64,000 nt of DNA from Pantoea sp. 1.19 (GTDB lineage Bacteria; Pseudomonadota; Gammaproteobacteria; Enterobacterales; Enterobacteriaceae), in NCBI RefSeq assembly GCF_001922585.1, contig NZ_MRBS01000006.1, positions 175,584-239,583 on the forward strand. The letters run 5' to 3'. A program made the translations under genes and the position numbers. The notes below the pieces were generated by a model that saw nothing but the letters and a program-made list of their open reading frames with translations, did no database searches and was not told the origin of the DNA. Positions 11,174-19,477 of the stretch are shown here, in pieces; the stretch's first letter is position 1; every line of letters begins with the position of its first letter.

Positions 11174-11752
11174 GTGCAACGTGAACAGGTACTTGAACAT
11201 GCTCTGGGCGTACTGGAGCTGCACGGGCTGTCGCCGGAGATCTCGCTGGAGATGATGGCTGGCGATACCTCCTGCAGCGCCACCGATCTGCGCCGCTTCT
11301 GGCCCGATCGCGAAGCCTTGCTTTACGATGCGCTGCGCTATCACGGCGAACAGATCGACGCCTGGCGCCACCAGCTGCTGCACGATACGAGTTTGTCGGC
11401 GCAGCAAAAGCTCCTGCGTCGCTTTGACACGCTCAGCGAATACGTCAGCAACCAGCGCTATCCGGGCTGCTTATTTATCGCCGCCTGCAGCTTCTATCCT
11501 GACCCCGGCCATCCGGTACATTGTCTGGCCGAACGACAGAAACAGGCCTCATGGCAGCACACGCACGATCTGCTTAGCGAGCTGGAGGTGGACAATCCCG
11601 CACTGGTCGCCGGGCAGATGGAGCTGATTATGGAAGGATGCCTGAGCCGCCTGCTGGTCAAGCGGCATCCGCAGGACATCGAAACCGCCCGTATGCTGGC
11701 GGAAGATTTACTGACCCTCGCGCTGTGTCGCAAAAACGGTGCGCTGGGTTAA
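11174..11752 (+). CDS. yjdC: TetR-family regulator YjdC
   Basis: 192 residues with a GTG start preceded by GAAGGAGAAG. The sequence matches E. coli YjdC along its length ([16 protein letters not shown] at the start, [20 protein letters not shown] in the middle). The N-terminal 45 residues form the TetR helix-turn-helix, though its sequence ([20 protein letters not shown]) is diverged from typical TetR proteins. The ligand and targets are unknown. It lies 64 bp after dsbD on the same strand, as in E. coli, and could be read from dsbD. Confidence 0.9.
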   Translation: MQREQVLEHALGVLELHGLSPEISLEMMAGDTSCSATDLRRFWPDREALLYDALRYHGEQIDAWRHQLLHDTSLSAQQKLLRRFDTLSEYVSNQRYPGCLFIAACSFYPDPGHPVHCLAERQKQASWQHTHDLLSELEVDNPALVAGQMELIMEGCLSRLLVKRHPQDIETARMLAEDLLTLALCRKNGALG

Positions 11753-11820
11753 GAACGCCTCCGGACTGACTGAAAAGCAGCCAAACGGGCGATATTTGCG
11801 GAGGTTTTGCAAAAAACCCG

Positions 11821-11849
11821 TTGACGCTTCAGCGGCTTTACGGTTTAAT
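11821..11849 (+). promoter_or_regulatory. Sigma-70 promoter of tRNA-Phe
   Basis: TTGACG (11821-11826) and TTTAAT (11844-11849) are spaced by 17 bp. A GC-rich discriminator (GCGCCCC) follows, the pattern of stringently controlled stable-RNA promoters. The tRNA begins 11 nt after the -10 element. Confidence 0.8.
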
Positions 11850-11859
11850 GCGCCCCGTT

Positions 11860-11935
11860 GCCCGAATAGCTCAGTTGGTAGAGCAGGGGATTGAAAATCC
11901 CCGTGTCCCTGGTTCGATTCCGGGTTCGGGCACCA
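11860..11935 (+). tRNA. tRNA-Phe (anticodon GAA)
   Basis: 76 nt with encoded CCA. The acceptor stem GCCCGAA pairs with TTCGGGC; the anticodon arm GGGGA-TTGAAAA-TCCCC shows anticodon GAA; the T loop is GGTTCGATTCC. It sits after yjdC like E. coli pheU. tRNA-Phe genes are common integration targets, and the block to its right differs from E. coli, but I saw no copy of the tRNA 3' end downstream. Confidence 0.97.
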
Positions 11936-11943
11936 CAATTTGC

Positions 11944-11968
11944 AACCCTCGCTTCGGCGGGGGTTTTT
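11944..11968 (+). terminator. Terminator of tRNA-Phe
   Basis: AACCCTCGC and GCGGGGGTT form a 9-bp stem (one G-T pair) around a TTCG tetraloop and continue into a T tract, starting 9 nt after the tRNA CCA. Confidence 0.85.
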
Positions 11969-12180
11969 GCTTTTCTGCGCGCCGATACCGCCATTATCCC
12001 CCTCCCCCTCTTTGTCGCCGCGACGCGGACCCCGTCCCGCCCTCGCTGCCGACTCATGTCTCCGGTGCTGCCTATAAACAGTTACACTCATTTTGCAGGC
12101 AACCTGTGCATTTCCGTTTAAGGTATTGTCTCCTGTTTATCAGAGTCTGTTTTCCGATCGCGGCGTAATAAGGAGTCAGA

Positions 12181-12534
12181 ATGAAGACGCATCAACGCAT
12201 TTTGCCGGCTATCGTGCTGCTCGCGGCCTGCAGCGCCGGTTTGAGCTATGCCGAAGATAACAACGTTCCGCACCCGGCATCACAAAAGCCGGATAATGCA
12301 CAAACCTATGAGATTAAACAGTTTTTTATTGAGTATCAGCCCTATCAGGTGGGCGATGTCCTGCCCACTCATTTTCTGGAAAAACAGTACCAGATTACCG
12401 ACTGGCAAAAACGCCATCTGCCGGCTCCGCAGTCCGGAGCACACTGGGCGTACCTGAACGGCAACTATATTCAGTTAACCGAAAGCGAAGGCAAAGTGGT
12501 GCAGGCCATCTCCGGCGATATCTATTTCCGCTGA
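12181..12534 (+). CDS. RcnB-like periplasmic protein
   Basis: 117 residues with a cleavable signal peptide (predicted cut after GLSYA, residue 24). The mature part has the RcnB family pattern: YQPYQVGDVLPTHFL, a central ITDWQKRHLPAPQSGAHW, then Y-containing strand and a final V-x-x-I-x-G-D-I. E. coli RcnB is a small periplasmic protein needed with the RcnA pump for nickel/cobalt balance. No rcnA or rcnR lies nearby, so a metal role is only inferred from family. AAGGAG is 7 nt before the ATG. Convergent with the gluconate dehydrogenase cluster. Confidence 0.75.
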   Translation: MKTHQRILPAIVLLAACSAGLSYAEDNNVPHPASQKPDNAQTYEIKQFFIEYQPYQVGDVLPTHFLEKQYQITDWQKRHLPAPQSGAHWAYLNGNYIQLTESEGKVVQAISGDIYFR

Positions 12535-12568
12535 GTGCGGCGAGGCCATGGGGCGGCCCCGCGCGGCG

Positions 12569-13813
12569 CTACTTCGCGTTGCGTAGCGCGTCTACCTGAT
12601 CGGCGCTGACCGCGGGCGCCTCATTTCCCCAGCCGTGGCGAATAAACGTCACCACGTCAGCCACCTGCTGGTTACTGAGTCGCCAGCCAAAATCCGGCAT
12701 GGTCAGCCCGGTTACCGCCCGGGCGGTGATCGGCGTTCGCCCTCCTTTCAGCACGATGCTGATAACCGATGAGGGATCGTCACTCAGCAGTGCCGGATTC
12801 TGCGCCAGCGCCGGAAAAGTATCCCGCCACCCCTTCCCATTGAGGCGGTGGCAGGCGGCGCAGTTATCGACATACTCCTGAGCCCCCTGCTGCCGGAGGT
12901 CACCCTTGATCAGCGCGGCGGTCGTACCCGGATCTTCTTCCGCGGCGCGGCGCGGATCGGCGGCCGGCAGAGAAGCCAGATAGTTGGCTATCGCCGCGCG
13001 ATCCGCCCCGGTCAGATGCTGTGTACTTTGCTCCACCACCGCCACCATTGACCCAAACGCGCTGCTGTGACCGGTGTGACCACTGGCCAGAAAGCGGGCA
13101 ATCTCCGCGGCAGACCAGCGCCCCAGCCCGGCGCGCGGGCTGGCGGTTAAGTCCGGGGCGTGCCAGCCCTCCAGCGTGCCGCCGGTCAGCCAGCCGCTGC
13201 CGCGCTGATCGAGGGCTTTCTCCTGTAGCGCTATGCCGCGCGGCGTGTGGCAGGTACCGCAATGCGCCAGCCCCTGCACCAGGTAGGCGCCGCGATTCCA
13301 CTGCGCCGTGCGCGTGGTGTCCGGTCGGTAGCGTCCCTCTTCGTGGAACAGGGCATTCCAGATGGTCAGCGGCCAGCGCATGTTCAGCGGCCAGGGAATA
13401 TCCGTCGGCCGGTTCGCCTGGCTGACCGGCGCGACACGCTGCTGGATATACGCGTAGAGCGCGCGCATATCCGCATCGTCGATTTTGGTGAAAGCGGTGT
13501 AGGGCATCGCCGGATAGAGATGGCGCCCGTCGCGGGCAATCCCCTCGCGCAGCGCACGGGCAAAGTCTTCGTAACGGTATGCCCCAATCCCGCTGTGAGC
13601 GTCCGGCGTAATATTGCTGGACCAGATATTGCCGATCGGCGAGCGCATTTTTAAGCCTCCGGCAAAGGGTTGCCCTCCAGGGGCCGTATGGCATGCTGCG
13701 CAGTCGGCAACGCGCGCCAGATACTCCCCGCGCGCCAGCTGCTGCTGATCTGCCACCGCCTGCTGCGCCAGCAGCAGCAGCAGCAGTCCGGCAATGGGTC
13801 TCCATATTTTCAT
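12569..13813 (-). CDS. Gluconate 2-dehydrogenase cytochrome c subunit (triheme)
   Basis: 414 residues with a signal peptide (to about residue 21, QQAVA) and three c-type heme motifs: CAACH at 38-42, CGTCH at about 185 and CAACH at about 318. This is the standard architecture of the membrane-bound alcohol/gluconate dehydrogenase cytochrome subunit, which passes electrons from the flavin subunit to ubiquinone on the periplasmic face. It is the last gene of a three-gene operon, 15 bp after the flavoprotein gene. Heme attachment needs the Ccm system and DsbD-supplied reductant. Substrate could also be another polyol acid; gluconate is favoured by family resemblance and the nearby gcd. Confidence 0.88.
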   Translation of the reverse strand: MKIWRPIAGLLLLLLAQQAVADQQQLARGEYLARVADCAACHTAPGGQPFAGGLKMRSPIGNIWSSNITPDAHSGIGAYRYEDFARALREGIARDGRHLYPAMPYTAFTKIDDADMRALYAYIQQRVAPVSQANRPTDIPWPLNMRWPLTIWNALFHEEGRYRPDTTRTAQWNRGAYLVQGLAHCGTCHTPRGIALQEKALDQRGSGWLTGGTLEGWHAPDLTASPRAGLGRWSAAEIARFLASGHTGHSSAFGSMVAVVEQSTQHLTGADRAAIANYLASLPAADPRRAAEEDPGTTAALIKGDLRQQGAQEYVDNCAACHRLNGKGWRDTFPALAQNPALLSDDPSSVISIVLKGGRTPITARAVTGLTMPDFGWRLSNQQVADVVTFIRHGWGNEAPAVSADQVDALRNAK

Positions 13814-13828
13814 GACGTGCTCTCCCTG

Positions 13829-15604
13829 TCAGGCCTGAACCAACGGTCCGGGTTGCTTCAGATAGCGGGTGCGGATGGCGTCGGCGGCAAACAGCGCCGT
13901 CGCGCCGACGATGCCGGTCGGGTTGTAGGCCAGATTCTGCGGAAAGCAGCAGGCCCCCAGCACAAACAGATTGTGAACGTCCCAGCTCTGCAGATACTTA
14001 TTGACCACGCTGGTACGCGGATTATCCCCCATCACGGCGCCGCCGGTAGTGTGAGTGGACTGATAGGGGCGGACATCGTAATGCGCCCCGGCCGCCATAA
14101 ACCCCCTTTCGTAGCGCGCCGGCCCGATCGCTTTGGCAATCGCCTCCGCTTTTTGTCCGATAAAATGGGTCATGGCCAGTTCATTGGGCTGCCAGTCAAA
14201 CGTCATGCGCAGCAGCGGCTGTCCCCATGCGTCCTGATAGGTAGGATCGAGATCGAGATAGCAGTGGCGATAGGGCATCACCGATCCGGAGGCTCCGATG
14301 TTCATGGTGTGCAGGTAATGCTGGCGTAGCGCTTGTTTCCAGCCGCTGCCCCACGCGGGCGCATCGTGCGGCAGGCTCATCTGCTGGATTGGCCTGCCGC
14401 CGCTGAGGGTCGCTGAAATCGTTGAGCCGCCGATAAACCCCAGACCGCTGTGATCGAAGTTTTCGGCATTGAAATCATCGATAAAGATGCCGGTCGTCCC
14501 GCTGGCGGCAAACGGATTAAAGGTGCGATCGGCGTTGAAAAACAGCTTAATACCGCCGTTCATCTGGTAGGCATAATTACGTCCCACCACCCCCTCACCG
14601 CTAACCGGATCCCACGGCTGACCAATGTTTGACAGCAGCAGCAAACGCACGTTGTGCAGTTGAAACGCGCTGAGGATAACCAGCGACGCCGGCTGCTCAA
14701 TCTCCTGCCCGTCAGCATCGACGTAGGTCACGCCGGTGGCCCGCGTGCCGCTGGCGTCGGTATTTACCCGCAGCACGTGCGCTCGCGTACGGAGCTCAAC
14801 GTTGGCGTAACGCCGCAGCGCCGGCAGCACCGCGCTTTGCGGTGAGGCCTTAGCGGCATTGAAACAGCCATAGCGTTCGCAGAACCCGCAGTAATTACAT
14901 ACCCCCAGCTGCACACCGTAAGGATTTTTATAGGGCTCGGAGCAGTTAGCAGAGGGGATCGGAAACGGATGATAGCCCAGCTCACTGGCCGCCGCGCTAA
15001 ACAGCTGACCGGCTAACTGGGTCTTCAGCGGACGCGTCGGATAGGGATTTTTGCGCGGGGCTTCAAACGGGTTGCCGCCGGCAATCTTCTCGCCGTTCAG
15101 GTTCCCGGCCTGCCCCGCTGTGCCGCAGATTTTTTCAAATTTATCGAAGAACGGTTCCATTTCCTCATAGGTAAATGGGTAATCCTGTAACTGCATCTCC
15201 GGCGGAATCACGCCGGCACCGTAGCGCGATATCACAGTACTGCGCAGCTTGATATCGGCCTCCAGCGGACGCCACAGCATGCCGTTCCAGTGAACTCCGG
15301 CGCCACCGACGCCGTTGCCCGGTAAAAAAGAGCCAAAGCGGCGGTATGGCATCGCCGTTTGACGCGACGTGTGGCGGACGGTCACGGTCTCCTGGGCCGG
15401 ATTTTGAAACAGCCTGAGCCGGATACCGTATGTCAGCTCATCGGTATTGCGCGGATAGGCAAAATCCGGGTAGGTGTCGCGGGCTTCACCGCGCTCCAGC
15501 GCCAGTATCTTCAGGCCGGTCCCGGCCAGCTCCATCGCCATCAGCGATCCGGTCCAGCCAAAGCCGACGATCAGAATATCCACCGGCGGTTGCGTACGTG
15601 CCAT
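13829..15604 (-). CDS. Gluconate 2-dehydrogenase flavoprotein subunit (GMC oxidoreductase)
   Basis: 591 residues. The N-terminus has an FAD-binding dinucleotide fold (DILIVGFGWTGSLMAMEL), followed by a GMC-type C-terminal domain with a glucose-methanol-choline C signature (YQSTHTTGGAVMGDNPRTSV, with the catalytic His region) and NPTGIVGATALFAADAIR at the FAD exit. It oxidises D-gluconate to 2-keto-D-gluconate in the periplasm. It has no obvious signal peptide of its own; it is expected to be exported with the Tat-signal-bearing small subunit. Starts 1 bp after the small subunit stop, indicating translational coupling. Confidence 0.9.
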   Translation of the reverse strand: MARTQPPVDILIVGFGWTGSLMAMELAGTGLKILALERGEARDTYPDFAYPRNTDELTYGIRLRLFQNPAQETVTVRHTSRQTAMPYRRFGSFLPGNGVGGAGVHWNGMLWRPLEADIKLRSTVISRYGAGVIPPEMQLQDYPFTYEEMEPFFDKFEKICGTAGQAGNLNGEKIAGGNPFEAPRKNPYPTRPLKTQLAGQLFSAAASELGYHPFPIPSANCSEPYKNPYGVQLGVCNYCGFCERYGCFNAAKASPQSAVLPALRRYANVELRTRAHVLRVNTDASGTRATGVTYVDADGQEIEQPASLVILSAFQLHNVRLLLLSNIGQPWDPVSGEGVVGRNYAYQMNGGIKLFFNADRTFNPFAASGTTGIFIDDFNAENFDHSGLGFIGGSTISATLSGGRPIQQMSLPHDAPAWGSGWKQALRQHYLHTMNIGASGSVMPYRHCYLDLDPTYQDAWGQPLLRMTFDWQPNELAMTHFIGQKAEAIAKAIGPARYERGFMAAGAHYDVRPYQSTHTTGGAVMGDNPRTSVVNKYLQSWDVHNLFVLGACCFPQNLAYNPTGIVGATALFAADAIRTRYLKQPGPLVQA

Positions 15605-15605
15605 A

Positions 15606-16331
15606 TTATGCGCTCCTCTTCCCTGAGATGCTGACCGGCCCCAGTGGATAGGGTTGGCCGGGATTATCCATTACCTGTTGATAGTCGGCGCGCGCGCCGG
15701 GAAAGCCGATCAGCCGCCACGAGGCCAGCGTACGATTGCCGCCGTGCAGCGGATCCGCCAGCCAGCCTTCGCGGGTGTTTTCCAGCATTTGGGTAAAAAA
15801 TAGCGCGCCCGGCAGCCCGGCAAAGGTCAGATCATCCCGCTCCAGCTGCGTCAGCACCTGCTCCTGCTGCGCCTGACTGAGATCGGCAAACGGCTGGCCA
15901 AACTGCGTCTGGCACCAGCCGTTGACGGCGCGAATACCCCGCCGCCAGCACTCCCGCGGCACCAGTGACGACTGATAGCCCAGTTCCGGCACCGCGGTGG
16001 CAAACGGTGGCTGCATATACCACAGCTGACCGTAGCCATACGGCAGCTCCATTTGTCGGTCAATAAATTCCGGCACGCCCTCGCTTACCGCGCCCGGCCC
16101 CAGCGCATCGGCGGGAATCAGGCGATCGGTCGCGGCAAGAACAAACCGCCACTCTTCATCATTAAAAAACTGCGGGAGATAGCCATCGCTGACCGCTTCT
16201 GCGACCGGCTCGCTGGCCTGTGCGCTGGTGGGCAAGGCACGGCTGCCCAGCGCCGCCAGCGGAATGAGTGACAGGGTACGCTGTAAAAAGCGCCGCCGGG
16301 ATGCGGGCTGCGGGGGAGGCTGTTTGCTCAT
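15606..16331 (-). CDS. Gluconate 2-dehydrogenase small subunit (subunit 3), Tat-exported
   Basis: 241 residues from the ATG at 16331, which has AAGGAAA upstream; the long upstream extension is Arg/Pro/Cys-rich and rejected. The N-terminus has a twin-arginine signal SRRRFLQRTLSLIPLAALG ending near TSAQA (residues about 10-40). The rest matches the gluconate_2-dh3 family (FNDEEWRFVLAATDRLIPAD). The subunit is thought to carry the flavoprotein through the Tat pathway. It leads the small-flavoprotein-cytochrome operon. Confidence 0.88.
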   Translation of the reverse strand: MSKQPPPQPASRRRFLQRTLSLIPLAALGSRALPTSAQASEPVAEAVSDGYLPQFFNDEEWRFVLAATDRLIPADALGPGAVSEGVPEFIDRQMELPYGYGQLWYMQPPFATAVPELGYQSSLVPRECWRRGIRAVNGWCQTQFGQPFADLSQAQQEQVLTQLERDDLTFAGLPGALFFTQMLENTREGWLADPLHGGNRTLASWRLIGFPGARADYQQVMDNPGQPYPLGPVSISGKRSA

Positions 16332-16578
16332 ATTCACTTTTCCTTTGCCGCATCGCCGCCGCGACGGGCATCGTGAGACATGCCTGCGGGCGCAGCGCGC
16401 CAGCGTTGGCGGCTCTGCGGCAGGCGGGGATCGCTGAGCCCTGCGAACGTGCGGCAGCCAGAAAGCGCGTGGGCTGCACCGCGACAAGGGCAGGAGAAAT
16501 CCTGCTCAGCTTCCGGAGTTATAGCAGGCAGGTGGGGAGGGAGTTAGACACATCAGGCTATTCAGCGCCGCACCGCAC

Positions 16579-17094
16579 TCAGGCGCGTTCGATTTTTTTT
16601 GCCGCCTCATCCAGCACATCAATCAGGGCGTGCAGGACCTCACGCGACAGGTCAGGCTGCGCCAGCCGGGCGTGCAGCGCGGCGCGTAAATTCTGTACTG
16701 CGCGATCCATCTCCGGCCGGCTGCGGTTGCCGGCGAGGATGGCCAGCGACCCCAGCCGTTCGCGCACCGCGCGCAGCTCGACCGGATGGCGGGCCAGCCA
16801 CTGGCGCCCTTCCGCCTCCAGCTGGCAGGCCTTGCGGGCGGCCAGCGGATCCACCACGCTGATATACCCCATCTCCTCCAGCAGCGTCAGGTTCGGGTAG
16901 ATCATGCCGGGGCTGGGGCTGTATTCCCCCTGCGACAGCGTTTCGATGGCTTTAATCAGCTCGTAGCCGTGCGCCGGACCGGCCTGGAGGAAATCCAGTA
17001 TCAGCAGGCGTAGATCACCGGCATCGAGCATTTTTTCGCGCCGCTTGCGGCGCTGACTGGCGCAGGCGCTGCGCGCCTCATCACTCTGCTTCAT
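16579..17094 (-). CDS. yqjI: PadR-family repressor YqjI-like, lacking the His-rich arm
   Basis: 171 residues from the ATG at 17094. The PadR winged helix spans about residues 23-100: GDLRLLILDFLQAGPAHGYE, LSQGEYSPSPGMIYPNLTLL, and an acidic C-terminal coiled helix pair. E. coli YqjI represses yqjH and itself and is relieved by nickel, which binds an N-terminal extension rich in His and Cys. Here the N-terminus is MKQSDEARSACASQRRKRRE: basic, with one Cys and no His. An upstream in-frame start at 17136 would add only two His and one Cys. Neighbour and wing sequence support YqjI; nickel sensing by the same route is doubtful. The gene follows yqjH by 70 bp on the same strand, whereas in E. coli the two are divergent. 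Confidence 0.8.
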   Translation of the reverse strand: MKQSDEARSACASQRRKRREKMLDAGDLRLLILDFLQAGPAHGYELIKAIETLSQGEYSPSPGMIYPNLTLLEEMGYISVVDPLAARKACQLEAEGRQWLARHPVELRAVRERLGSLAILAGNRSRPEMDRAVQNLRAALHARLAQPDLSREVLHALIDVLDEAAKKIERA

Positions 17095-17164
17095 AGCACA
17101 TCCGTGAAGGACAAAGGGGCGATGGTAGAGGCCCATCCGGCAAAATACAACCGCCCCGGCTGGC

Positions 17165-17938
17165 TTACTTCTGATGCCAGTAGGCCACCGCCCGCACCAC
17201 GCGCGGATCGCACTGGCGCTGCTGCAGGAAGTGATCGCTCAGGCGTTTCACCACTCCACCCTCACCGGTTAACCAGATGTAGTAATTATCTTCCGGCAGC
17301 GGCAGCGCCGCCAGCGCGTCGAGCAGCCTGTCGACCTTGCCCGGCTGCTGCGCATCGTGCCCCAGCCAGTGTACAGTGAGGCCCGCCGTCGCGGGGAGGT
17401 AGCTCTCCCCCACGTCCGCGTCAACAAAGGCATACAGGTGGACCTGCTGAGCGCGTTGGGTGGCCAGCCTGCGCCGCAGCGCGGGCAGGCCGCTCTCGTC
17501 ACATACGTACAGCTGGAACGCGTAGTCTTCTGGAATCACCAGCGAACCGCGCGGTCCGCCGGCGATCAGCGTATCGCCCGGCCGCGCCTGCGTCGCCCAG
17601 TCGCTGGCAAGGCCGTCCTGATGAATGTAGAAATCGAGGGTCAGGCGACGCTCGCCGTCAAAGGCCAGCGGCGTGTAATCACGCGATGCTGGCTGCACGC
17701 CATCGGGCCAGTGGATACCGTCATCCCCGACCGTCGGTAACGCCGGCGCGCCGCCGGCGGTTGGCGGGAAAAACAGCTTGATATGATCGTCAAAACCGGC
17801 GGACTGGAACCCCTGCAGCCCATCGCTGGTGAAGACAATGCGCCAGAAGCTGTCGGCGACGCGGATTTTACTTTCAACCTGTAACTGCCGGAAACGCAGC
17901 GCGTGGCGCACGCGCTGGGGAAGCTGATGAGATGACAT
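17165..17938 (-). CDS. yqjH: Siderophore-interacting NADPH ferric-chelate reductase YqjH
   Basis: 257 residues from the ATG at 17938 (AGGAG 6 nt upstream; the longer start at 17968 is rejected). The SIP family fold shows the FAD-binding RDYTPLAF motif at about 99-106 and a C-terminal NAD(P)H-domain ending DPRVVRAVAYWHQK. It reduces ferric siderophores such as ferric-enterobactin to release iron in the cytoplasm. A palindrome lies about 50-65 bp upstream, a likely YqjI operator. Followed by the yqjI-like gene, suggesting an autoregulated operon. Confidence 0.9.
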   Translation of the reverse strand: MSSHQLPQRVRHALRFRQLQVESKIRVADSFWRIVFTSDGLQGFQSAGFDDHIKLFFPPTAGGAPALPTVGDDGIHWPDGVQPASRDYTPLAFDGERRLTLDFYIHQDGLASDWATQARPGDTLIAGGPRGSLVIPEDYAFQLYVCDESGLPALRRRLATQRAQQVHLYAFVDADVGESYLPATAGLTVHWLGHDAQQPGKVDRLLDALAALPLPEDNYYIWLTGEGGVVKRLSDHFLQQRQCDPRVVRAVAYWHQK

Positions 17939-17990
17939 GCTGGCTCCTGATGACGAAATGGGAAACATTCTCAGTTATGAAAATATATCC

Positions 17991-18002
17991 AAGATATATC
18001 TT
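17991..18002. promoter_or_regulatory. Putative YqjI operator palindrome
   Basis: AAGATATATCTT is a perfect 12-bp palindrome preceded by ATATATCC, within an AT-rich stretch 53 bp before the yqjH start. The TATATC repeats recall the reported YqjI sites upstream of yqjH in E. coli; this comparison is from memory. Confidence 0.55.
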
Positions 18003-18110
18003 GAATGCAATATTTCATCCCGATCGTCTCACTTTCAGGTGCCGAATCGTTGGAGCAGACGCCGGTGTAGCCCGGCATCCGACCGTCCGCCGCCGCTGGA
18101 TCCGCCTCGC

Positions 18111-18791
18111 TTACCGGCGCGATCGGACCAGCTGATAGCGGCGGGTCAGGTACGTGAACGGCGCGCTCCAGACGTGCACTAACCGGGTAAAAGGGAACAG
18201 CAAGAACAGCGTCATCCCCAGCACGAGATGCGCCCGGTAGATGCCATCGACGCCCTCAAGGTACGCCGAAGCATGCCCCTGAAAGGTCACAACCGCCTGC
18301 GCCCAACCCGCCAGCTTCATCATTTCGTGACCATCCAGATGGTGCAGCGAAAAACCAATGCTGATTAGCCCGAGCAAACACTGCGCCAGCAGCAGCCCCA
18401 GAATCATGATGTCGGCATGGGTCGACGTAGCGCGTACCCGCGGCTGGTACAGGCGACGCTTCAGCAGCAGCGCCCCCCCCACCAGCGTCATAATGCCAAA
18501 CACCCCGCCGGCACCGATCGCCAGCTTCTGCTTCACGTCGATCGGCAGTACCGCGGCATAGACCCAGTGCGGGGTGAGCAACCCAAACAGGTGTCCGAAT
18601 AGGATACCGATGATTCCGATATGAAACAGATTAGACGCCAGCCGCATTCCCTGCGGCGCCAGCATCTGGCTGGAGCCAGCCCGCCAGCTGTATTGTCCGT
18701 AGTCGTAGCGTAGCCAGCTGCCCAACAGGAACACCGTGCCGCAGACGTAGGGATAGATGTCAAAAAAGAAGGTGGTGCAGTAGGCCATCAT
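18111..18791 (-). CDS. narI: Respiratory nitrate reductase 1, gamma subunit (cytochrome b)
   Basis: 226 residues, five membrane segments. Conserved histidines for two b hemes occur in [19 protein letters not shown] (two) and in the C-terminal half ([23 protein letters not shown]). NarI takes electrons from quinol on the periplasmic side and passes them to NarH. The start overlaps the narJ stop (ATGATG). Last gene of narKGHJI. It ends facing the yqjH upstream region with about 110 bp before the palindrome. Confidence 0.97.
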   Translation of the reverse strand: MMAYCTTFFFDIYPYVCGTVFLLGSWLRYDYGQYSWRAGSSQMLAPQGMRLASNLFHIGIIGILFGHLFGLLTPHWVYAAVLPIDVKQKLAIGAGGVFGIMTLVGGALLLKRRLYQPRVRATSTHADIMILGLLLAQCLLGLISIGFSLHHLDGHEMMKLAGWAQAVVTFQGHASAYLEGVDGIYRAHLVLGMTLFLLFPFTRLVHVWSAPFTYLTRRYQLVRSRR

Positions 18792-19477
18792 GTTGATTCT
18801 CCACCAGACAGGTCCAGATACTCCGCGCCCGCCTGCTGACGAAAACGCTGCTGATGCTGCTGCATTTCGTGGTCACAGCGGCGCGGATCTTCACCAAATT
18901 TCACCTGCTCTTCCTGCCAGATAGCGTCCATCGCCGCCGGGGTGTCGTCGCGCGCTTCGCCGGTCAGACGCGCCGCCAGGCTGGCGCTGCGCAGCGGGCT
19001 GTCGGCACACCGCAGCAGCGCATCCATCAGCTGGCTGAAATCACTGTCGCGCAGCCGCAGGCGCCCACCAATCAGCGCCAGGATCGGCGCGATATCCCGC
19101 ACGCCCTCGCGGGCCACCGTCTCTGGCTGCAGGCTGAGATACTCCAGATACAGCGGCAGATAGTCCGGCAGCTCCCGGCGACTGAGCTGCAGCCCGGCGC
19201 GCTGATACTGCGCCAGCAGATCCACCATCGCCTGACCGCGATCGCGGGACTCGCCATGTACGTGTTCAAACAGCAACAGCGAGGTGGCGCTGCCGCGTTC
19301 GAACAGCCCGCACCACTCCGCCTGTTTATCCAGCGGCGGGGAGGCAAAATAGCGACTCAGAAACGGCAGCAGCGCCGGATCGCTCTCCCGGATGCGCCGT
19401 TCCAGCTCAGGCAGAGCCGGCCACAGCGCCTCGTCGGGATAGTCCAGCAGCAGCGCAATCACTTTTAACAAGGTCAT
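18788..19477 (-). CDS. narJ: Nitrate reductase molybdenum cofactor assembly chaperone NarJ
   Basis: 229 residues; all-helical TorD/DmsD-like chaperone. It binds NarG before membrane attachment and helps insert the Mo cofactor and Fe-S clusters. Typical features are the start [20 protein letters not shown] and the [20 protein letters not shown] motif. The start codon overlaps the narH stop codon by one base, and its own end overlaps narI, so translation is coupled. Confidence 0.95.
   Translation of the reverse strand: MTLLKVIALLLDYPDEALWPALPELERRIRESDPALLPFLSRYFASPPLDKQAEWCGLFERGSATSLLLFEHVHGESRDRGQAMVDLLAQYQRAGLQLSRRELPDYLPLYLEYLSLQPETVAREGVRDIAPILALIGGRLRLRDSDFSQLMDALLRCADSPLRSASLAARLTGEARDDTPAAMDAIWQEEQVKFGEDPRRCDHEMQQHQQRFRQQAGAEYLDLSGGEST

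Noticed and set aside
11860..12180. Possible integrated island with attachment site at tRNA-Phe
   Set aside because: The right-hand block differs from E. coli, but no integrase, mobility gene or repeat of the tRNA 3' end was seen.
13740..13800. CAG/CTG-rich tract (GCAGCAGCAGCAGCAG)
   Set aside because: It encodes the leucine run of the cytochrome subunit signal peptide on the minus strand, not an independent repeat element.
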